Notes under the pieces: generated by a model
Database searches by the model: none
Told to the model about the DNA's origin: nothing
What the model saw: only the letters and a program-made list of their open reading frames with translations
In this document: positions 46,288 to 51,165 of the stretch, piece by piece
How positions within the stretch are numbered: the first letter of the stretch is position 1
Layout: every line of letters begins with the position of its first letter
Program-made: the position numbers and the translations under genes
Assembly (NCBI RefSeq): GCF_000687455.2
Contig: NZ_JGVW01000121.1
Location: 1-51,165 of the forward strand
DNA: 51,165 nt
Source: Burkholderia sp. lig30
GTDB lineage: Bacteria > Pseudomonadota > Gammaproteobacteria > Burkholderiales > Burkholderiaceae
Direction of reading: 5' to 3'

Positions 46288-47211
46288 ATGGCAACCGCCT
46301 TTTATACCCACCCCGACTGCATGCTGCATGAGATGGGGGAGTGGCACCCGGAATGCCCGGCCCGCCTGTCGGCGATCCAGGATCAACTGATCGCGAGCCG
46401 GATCGACGATCTGATCGTGCACGAGACCGCGCCGTTCGCGAGCGAAGCCGCGCTCGCGCGCGTGCATACGCAAGCGCACATCGATTACATCCGCAGCAAG
46501 GTGCCGGCCGAGGGCTACGTCGAGATCGATCCGGATACGTCGATGAACCGCTATACGTGGCGGGCGGCGCTGCATGCGGCCGGCGCCGCGGTGGCCGCGA
46601 CCGATGCGGTGATCGACGGGCGTTACAGCAATGCGTTCTGCAGCGTGAGGCCGCCCGGCCATCACGCGGAGCCTGCGCGCGCGATGGGCTTCTGCTTCTT
46701 CAACAACGTCGCGATCGCCGCGCGGCATGCGCTCGACGTGCACGGGCTCGAGCGCGTCGCGATCATCGATTTCGACGTGCATCACGGCAACGGCACCGAA
46801 GCGGCGTTCGCGAACGACGAGCGGGTGCTGATGTGCAGCTTCTTTCAGCATCCGCTGTATCCGTTCTCCGGCGCCGATCATCCGGCGCCGAACATGGTCA
46901 ACCTGCCGATGCCGGCGCGCAGCAACGGTCTCGCGATCCGCGAGGCGGTCGACATGCTGTGGCTGCCGCGCCTCGACGCGTTCAAGCCGCAGATGCTGTT
47001 CGTGTCCGCGGGTTTCGATGCGCACCGGGAGGACGACGTCGGCAACCTCGGTCTCGTCGAGGCCGACTTCGAATGGCTGACCGCGCAGATCGTCGATATC
47101 GCGCGCCGTCACGCGCAAGGCCGCATCGTCAGCTGTCTCGAGGGCGGCTACAACCTGTCCGCACTCGGGCGCAGCGTCGTCGCGCATCTGCGCGTGCTGG
47201 CCGGCATCTGA
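46288..47211 (+). CDS. Histone-deacetylase-family amidohydrolase
   Basis: A 307-residue class II-type deacetylase. Catalytic H125-H126 lie in RPPGHHAEPA; zinc ligands D163 and H165 in IIDFDVHHGNGTE and D244 in SAGFDAHRED. Bacterial members remove acetyl groups from polyamines or other small amides; the substrate is not known. It ends 2 bp from the convergent hydrolase gene, with no terminator between. Confidence 0.93.
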   Translation: MATAFYTHPDCMLHEMGEWHPECPARLSAIQDQLIASRIDDLIVHETAPFASEAALARVHTQAHIDYIRSKVPAEGYVEIDPDTSMNRYTWRAALHAAGAAVAATDAVIDGRYSNAFCSVRPPGHHAEPARAMGFCFFNNVAIAARHALDVHGLERVAIIDFDVHHGNGTEAAFANDERVLMCSFFQHPLYPFSGADHPAPNMVNLPMPARSNGLAIREAVDMLWLPRLDAFKPQMLFVSAGFDAHREDDVGNLGLVEADFEWLTAQIVDIARRHAQGRIVSCLEGGYNLSALGRSVVAHLRVLAGI

Positions 47212-47213
47212 AT

Positions 47214-48122
47214 TCAGCGCGCGGGCGCGCGTGCGGTGATCCACGCGATCAGCGCGTCGATCACGCGCTCGCGCTCGAGGTCGTTCATGGTTTCGTGAAA
47301 GCCCTCGTCGTACAGCGTGAGCGTACGGTCGGGCGAGCCCGCGTGCGCGCCGAACGCGCGGCTGCCGTCCGGCTCGGTCAGCTTGTCGCGGGTGCCATGA
47401 TAGACGAGCACCGGCACGCGCAGCACGCCGCGGCCGCGCTCGATGCGCGCCATCGCGTCGAGGATTTCCGCGCCGGTGCGTGCGGGCACCGGGCCGTGAT
47501 GCACGAGCGGGTCGGCGAGGTTGGCCGCGACGACGGCCGGATCGCGCGACAGCAGCGCGGCGTCGATCCGGATCGCCGGGAAGGTCGGCCACACGCGGCT
47601 GATGAAGCGGCTCATCGCGAGCATCCAGCGCGGCACGTCGCGCCCCGGCGCCAGCGCCGGGCTCGACAGCACGAGGCCGGCCGGCGCGCGGCCGCGTGCC
47701 GGTGCGCGCTCGATCGCGTATAGCGCGGCGATCGCGCCGCCCATGCTGTGTCCCATCAGGAACAGCGGCGCGCCGTCGAGTTCCGCCGCCGACACGAGCG
47801 CGTCGGCGTCAGTCAGGTAGTCGTCGAAGCGCTCGACCCACGCGCGCTTGCCCGGCGAGCGGCCGTGACCGCGCAGGTCCACGGCGACGACGTCGATGCC
47901 GGCCGCGTTCAGGCGCGCGGCAAGCGCTTCGTATCGCCCGGCGTGCTCGGCGAGCCCGTGCAAGAGCGCGACCGTCGCGCGTGGCGGCGCGCCGTTGCGA
48001 GCCGGCCATTTGTAGCACGCCAGGGCCAGCCCGTCGGCGGTGCGCAGCCGCGCCGTGAGCGGCGGGTGCGCGGCGGCCGGGCTGGCGGGTGCGGTGGCCG
48101 AAGCGGCGGTGGCAGCGTTCAT
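47214..48122 (-). CDS. Alpha/beta hydrolase, monoacylglycerol-lipase-like
   Basis: A 302-residue serine hydrolase with nucleophile S126 in GHSMGGA, oxyanion region LLHGLAEHAGRY, VDLRGHGRSPG, acid in VLVYHGTRDKLTEP and His in LYDEGFHETMND. This matches the Serine aminopeptidase S33/lysophospholipase group. The ATG at 48122 has gggag at good spacing; the frame is open upstream. No signal peptide, so cytoplasmic. Confidence 0.9.
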   Translation of the reverse strand: MNAATAASATAPASPAAAHPPLTARLRTADGLALACYKWPARNGAPPRATVALLHGLAEHAGRYEALAARLNAAGIDVVAVDLRGHGRSPGKRAWVERFDDYLTDADALVSAAELDGAPLFLMGHSMGGAIAALYAIERAPARGRAPAGLVLSSPALAPGRDVPRWMLAMSRFISRVWPTFPAIRIDAALLSRDPAVVAANLADPLVHHGPVPARTGAEILDAMARIERGRGVLRVPVLVYHGTRDKLTEPDGSRAFGAHAGSPDRTLTLYDEGFHETMNDLERERVIDALIAWITARAPAR

Positions 48123-48293
48123 CTGGCATCTCCCGTGGGGCGGTGGGTGGGCGGGTTCCCGATCATAGACGCGGCGCGCACGGCACGAACCGGCATTGCC
48201 CTCTAATTTCGTGTGGTTATGAAAAGATCGGAATCGATTATTAAGTGGAATTAGCTGGTTGCGGTAAAATTGCCGGCTATTTCCAGGATGCAT

Positions 48294-48344
48294 CGGCGGC
48301 CGACTGGCGGAGCCCGGGACGTTTGGCTCCTCAGCCGTCCGCCG
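48294..48344 (+). promoter_or_regulatory. Terminator-like leader hairpin just before metN
   Basis: An imperfect ~20-bp hairpin (cggcggccgactggcggagc with ggctcctcagccgtccgccg) ends in ttttgttt, 10 bp before the metN ATG. It looks like an attenuator or regulatory leader. I do not recognise a known SAM riboswitch class. Confidence 0.5.
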
Positions 48345-48354
48345 TTTTGTTTAC

Positions 48355-49389
48355 ATGATCGAATTACGCAATCTGTCGCAGCGCTTCGCGGGCCCGCAGG
48401 GGTGGGTCGAGGCGCTGCACAACGTCAATCTGTCGATTCCGCAGGGCGAGGTGTTCGGCATCATCGGCCGAAGCGGCGCGGGCAAGAGCACGCTCGTGCG
48501 CACCATCAACCTGCTGACGCGGCCGACCGAGGGCAACGTGGTGGTTGGCGGGCACGACCTGACGATGTTGCCGGCACGCGAGCTGCGCGAGGCGCGTCGC
48601 GAGATCGGCATGATCTTCCAGCACTTCAACCTGCTGTCGTCGCGCACGGTGTACGAGAACGTCGCGCTGCCGCTCGAGCTGGCCGGCGCGAGCCGCGCCG
48701 AGATCGAGGCGGCGGTGCTGCCGCTGCTCGACCTCGTCGGGCTGTCCGCGCAGAAGGACCGCTATCCGGCGCAGATCAGCGGCGGCCAGAAGCAGCGCGT
48801 CGGCATTGCGCGCGCGCTCGCGAGCAAGCCGAAGGTGCTGCTGTCGGACGAGGCGACGTCGGCGCTCGACCCGGAAACGACGCGCGCGATTCTCGACCTG
48901 CTCAAGCGCATCAACCGCGAGCTGGGCCTCACGATCGTGCTGATCACGCACCAGATGGAAGTGATCAAGCAGGTGTGCGACCGCGTCGCGGTGCTTGATG
49001 CGGGGCGCGTCGTCGAGGAAGGCAAGGTGATCGACGTGTTCCTGCAGCCGCATCACGAGGTGACGCGCGCGCTGATCGGCGACGTGATCGCGCAGGAGCT
49101 GCCGCCCGCGATGAAGGCGCGCGTCGCCGAGCGCCTGAAGACGGGCCGCGGCCATCTGCTGCGCCTCGCGTTCACGGGCACGGGCGTCGATCAGCCGATC
49201 CTGTCGGAGACGATTCGCCGCTTCGCGCTCGATTTCAACATCCTGCATGGCCAGATCGACGAGATCCAGGGCCAGGCATTCGGTTCGCTCGCGGTGCTCG
49301 CGGGCGGCGAGCCGGGCAACGTCGGGCAGGCGCTCGCGTTCCTGCGCGAGCAAGGTGTGGTGGTGGAGGAGCTTTCGTATGTTGAGTGA
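48355..49389 (+). CDS. metN: Methionine ABC transporter ATP-binding protein
   Basis: A 344-residue ABC ATPase: Walker [11 protein letters not shown]-loop IFQHFNLL, signature ISGGQKQR, Walker [14 protein letters not shown]-loop ITHQME. The C-terminal ~75 residues are the NIL/ACT-like domain ([27 protein letters not shown]) that binds methionine and inhibits transport. Its stop overlaps metI by 11 bp. Confidence 0.96.
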   Translation: MIELRNLSQRFAGPQGWVEALHNVNLSIPQGEVFGIIGRSGAGKSTLVRTINLLTRPTEGNVVVGGHDLTMLPARELREARREIGMIFQHFNLLSSRTVYENVALPLELAGASRAEIEAAVLPLLDLVGLSAQKDRYPAQISGGQKQRVGIARALASKPKVLLSDEATSALDPETTRAILDLLKRINRELGLTIVLITHQMEVIKQVCDRVAVLDAGRVVEEGKVIDVFLQPHHEVTRALIGDVIAQELPPAMKARVAERLKTGRGHLLRLAFTGTGVDQPILSETIRRFALDFNILHGQIDEIQGQAFGSLAVLAGGEPGNVGQALAFLREQGVVVEELSYVE

Positions 49390-50032
49390 GATGTTCGATA
49401 TGTTCGTGCAGTCGTTCTGGGAGACGCTGATCATGGTCGGCATCTCCGGGGCGGTCGGCGCGCTCGTCGGCCTGCCGCTCGGTGTGCTGCTCTACCTGAC
49501 CGACCGTCAGGGCGTGCTGCAGAATCTCGCGTTGAACCGCGTGCTCGGCGGCGTCGTGAACGCGGTGCGCTCGACGCCGTTCATCATCCTGCTGGTCGCG
49601 GTGATCCCGTTTACGCGGCTCATCACCGGCTCGTCGATCGGCACCGCCGCAGCCGTCGTGCCACTGACGCTCGCGGCCGCGCCGTTCGTCGCGCGGCTCG
49701 TCGAGACGGCGCTGCGCGAGGTCGATCGCGGGCTGATCGAAGCCGCGCAGTCGATGGGCGCGACGACGTCGCAGATCGTTTTCAAGGTGCTGCTGCCGGA
49801 ATCGTTGCCGGGCATCATCGCCGGGCTGACGATCACGTTCGTGTCGCTCGTCGGCTATTCGGCGATGGCGGGTGCGATCGGCGGCGGCGGACTCGGCGAT
49901 CTGGGCATCCGCTACGGTTACCAGCGCTACCTGCCGGAAGTGATGTGGACGGTCGTCGCGATCCTGATCGTGTTCGTTCAGCTCGTACAATCGTTCGGCG
50001 ACTGGCTGGTGCGGCGGTTGAGCCATAAATAA
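49379..50032 (+). CDS. metI: Methionine ABC transporter permease
   Basis: A 217-residue permease with about five membrane helices ([26 protein letters not shown] ... [20 protein letters not shown]) and the EAA coupling loop [31 protein letters not shown] that docks on MetN. The start inside metN gives the family's usual beginning. Co-translated with metN. Confidence 0.95.
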   Translation: MLSEMFDMFVQSFWETLIMVGISGAVGALVGLPLGVLLYLTDRQGVLQNLALNRVLGGVVNAVRSTPFIILLVAVIPFTRLITGSSIGTAAAVVPLTLAAAPFVARLVETALREVDRGLIEAAQSMGATTSQIVFKVLLPESLPGIIAGLTITFVSLVGYSAMAGAIGGGGLGDLGIRYGYQRYLPEVMWTVVAILIVFVQLVQSFGDWLVRRLSHK

Positions 50033-50056
50033 CGACAACGTATCCGGAGACATTCG

Positions 50057-50851
50057 ATGCAACGACGAATCATGCTGAAGCTCGCGGCGGCGCTCGGCGC
50101 AGCCGCGCTGTTCGCGGGCGCGCAGGCCCATGCCGAGACCATCAAGGTCGGCGTGACGGGCGGCCCGCACGCGCAGGTGATGGAAGCGGTGAAGAAGGTG
50201 GCGGCGAAGCGCGGCCTCGACATCACGATCGTCGAATTCTCCGATTACGTGCAGCCGAACGCCGCGCTGGCCGCAGGCGATCTCGACGCAAACAGCTACC
50301 AGCACGATCCGTATCTGCAGGCGCAGGTGAAGGATCGCGGCTACAAGCTGATCAAGATCGCGGAGACCGTCACGTTTCCGATGGGCATCTACTCGAAGCG
50401 CGTGAAGTCGCTCGCGGAGCTGAAGCCGGGCGCGCGCGTCGCGATCCCGAACGATCCGACCAACGGCGGCCGCGCGCTGCTGCTGCTGCAGAAGCAGGGG
50501 CTCCTGAAGCTGCGTGCCGACGCCGGGCTGAAGGCGACGCGCCTCGACATCGTCGAGAACCCGAAAAAACTGAAGATCGTCGAACTGGACGCCGCGCAGA
50601 TCCCGCGCTCGCTCGCCGACGTCGACGCCGCCGCGATCAACACCAACTTCGCGATGGAAGCAGGGTTGAAACCCAGGCAGGATGCGATCGCGATCGAGGA
50701 TCCGAACGGACCGTACGCGAACATCATCGCGATCCGCGAGGCCGACAAGGGCAAGCCGTGGGTGGCGAAGCTCGTGGCGGCCTATCATTCGCCCGAGGTG
50801 AAGCAATTCATCGAGGGCAAGTTCGGCGGCGCCGTGATCGCGGCCTGGTAG
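50057..50851 (+). CDS. metQ: Methionine-binding periplasmic protein
   Basis: A 264-residue MetQ/NlpA-family binding protein: TIKVGVTGGPHAQVMEAVKKVAAKRGLDITIVEFSDYVQPNAALAAGDLDANSYQHDPYL, FPMGIYSKRVKSL, AIPNDPTNGGRALLLLQKQGL. The signal peptide (LAAALGAAALFAGAQAHAET) has no Cys at the cleavage site, so it should be free in the periplasm rather than a lipoprotein as in E. coli. It follows metI by 24 bp. Confidence 0.94.
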   Translation: MQRRIMLKLAAALGAAALFAGAQAHAETIKVGVTGGPHAQVMEAVKKVAAKRGLDITIVEFSDYVQPNAALAAGDLDANSYQHDPYLQAQVKDRGYKLIKIAETVTFPMGIYSKRVKSLAELKPGARVAIPNDPTNGGRALLLLQKQGLLKLRADAGLKATRLDIVENPKKLKIVELDAAQIPRSLADVDAAAINTNFAMEAGLKPRQDAIAIEDPNGPYANIIAIREADKGKPWVAKLVAAYHSPEVKQFIEGKFGGAVIAAW

Positions 50852-50892
50852 TGCGTGGTGTGCGGATGCCGGTGATTAGAATCGATGATCGA

Positions 50893-50920
50893 AAACCCGG
50901 GCTATCCGTCCGGGTTTTTT
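50893..50920 (+). terminator. Intrinsic terminator after metQ
   Basis: aaacccgg and ccgggttt pair around gctatccgt, ending in six T residues. Confidence 0.9.
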
Positions 50921-50933
50921 CCCTCTTAAAATA

Positions 50934-50945
50934 GAACGACCGTTC
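50934..50945. promoter_or_regulatory. TetR-type operator upstream of etfB
   Basis: gaacgaccgttc, inverted half-sites gaacg/cgttc around ac, 130 bp before the etfB ATG. From memory, similar sites serve TetR regulators of fatty-acid breakdown in beta-proteobacteria, which control etf genes. A tataaa -10-like box occurs at ~51032-51037. Confidence 0.5.
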
Positions 50946-51075
50946 GCTATTGCCGGGGCGCCGAAGAGGAGCGCTATCCTCGATAGCCATGATGGATTGG
51001 CCCGCCTGGTCGCGTAGTATCGAGGCCTCGCTATAAAATGGCCGCTGGTCGTATTCGTAACTTTGGAGCGTGTGC

Positions 51076-51165
51076 ATGAAAATCCTGGTGCCTGTGAAAA
51101 GAGTGGTCGATTACAACGTGAAGGTCCGCGTGAAGTCGGACAATACGGGTGTCGACATTGCGAAC
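51076..51165 (+). CDS. etfB: Electron transfer flavoprotein beta subunit, 5' part
   Basis: The first 30 codons ([30 protein letters not shown]) run off the right edge and match the conserved start of EtfB. With EtfA it carries electrons from acyl-CoA dehydrogenases to ETF:ubiquinone oxidoreductase. ggag lies about 9 nt upstream of the ATG. Confidence 0.93.
   Translation, partial: MKILVPVKRVVDYNVKVRVKSDNTGVDIAN

Overview
This window is a GC-rich (roughly two-thirds G+C by eye) stretch of chromosome from a Burkholderia species, most likely a member of the Burkholderia cepacia complex. The evidence is the gene content and order (gyrA, serC, pheA, tyrA, aroA, cmk, rpsA, ihfB, lapA, lapB, ugd, hldA, hldD, cysM), the tmRNA tag ANDETFALAA, several Burkholderia-type small exported proteins (DUF2968, DUF4148, DUF2059) and wild-type-looking GyrA Thr83/Asp87. 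No CRISPR array, rRNA, tRNA or intact insertion sequence was seen.

Layout. 1-7 kb: the end of a class I glutamine amidotransferase (gamma-glutamyl-GABA hydrolase type), a DUF2968 secreted protein, an unassigned nested-hairpin RNA, a membrane-anchored Pro/Ala-rich protein, a TPR protein with a glycosyltransferase-like C-terminus, and a PheA/TfdB-type FAD monooxygenase. 7-13.5 kb: the NAD-dependent molybdenum formate dehydrogenase operon fdsG-fdsB-fdsA-fdsD on the minus strand, with its divergent regulator fdsR; the usual fdsC is missing from the operon. 13.5-17.1 kb: two small exported proteins, then a two-gene diiron oxygenase/ferredoxin-reductase operon behind two TetR-type palindromes. 17.3-20.1 kb: a minus-strand three-gene aromatic oxidation operon (MhpB-like ring-cleavage dioxygenase, HsaA-like flavin-dependent hydroxylase, HpaC-like flavin reductase) with no downstream meta-pathway genes beside it. 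20.1-24.1 kb: a decayed LprI-like gene, a UPF0149/SEC-C protein, rdgC, and a remnant of a genomic island integrated into the 3' end of ssrA (tmRNA).

24.1-31.4 kb: gph, ubiG, an OmpA-family porin, gyrA, a DUF2059 protein and serC. 31.4-38 kb: the aromatic amino acid/shikimate block pheA, tyrA-aroA, cmk, rpsA, ihfB. Here tyrA and aroA form one uninterrupted reading frame joined by eight 15-bp tandem repeats encoding a pentapeptide linker, and hisC is not found between pheA and tyrA. 38-43.3 kb: envelope genes lapA, lapB, ugd, hldA, hldD (LPS assembly control, UDP-glucuronate and ADP-heptose supply). 43.3-51.2 kb: a helix-hairpin-helix exported protein, cysM, mltB, a histone-deacetylase-family amidohydrolase, an alpha/beta hydrolase, the metNIQ methionine importer with a terminator-like leader hairpin, and the first 30 codons of etfB behind a TetR-type operator.

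Most of the window is ordinary core genome. The most unusual points are the tyrA-aroA frame with its minisatellite linker, the ssrA island scar with split copies of the tmRNA 3' end, the isolated diiron oxygenase pair and the isolated mhpB-type operon, and the nested-hairpin RNA near 2.05 kb. All functions are read from sequence motifs and remembered family features; no database search was run.
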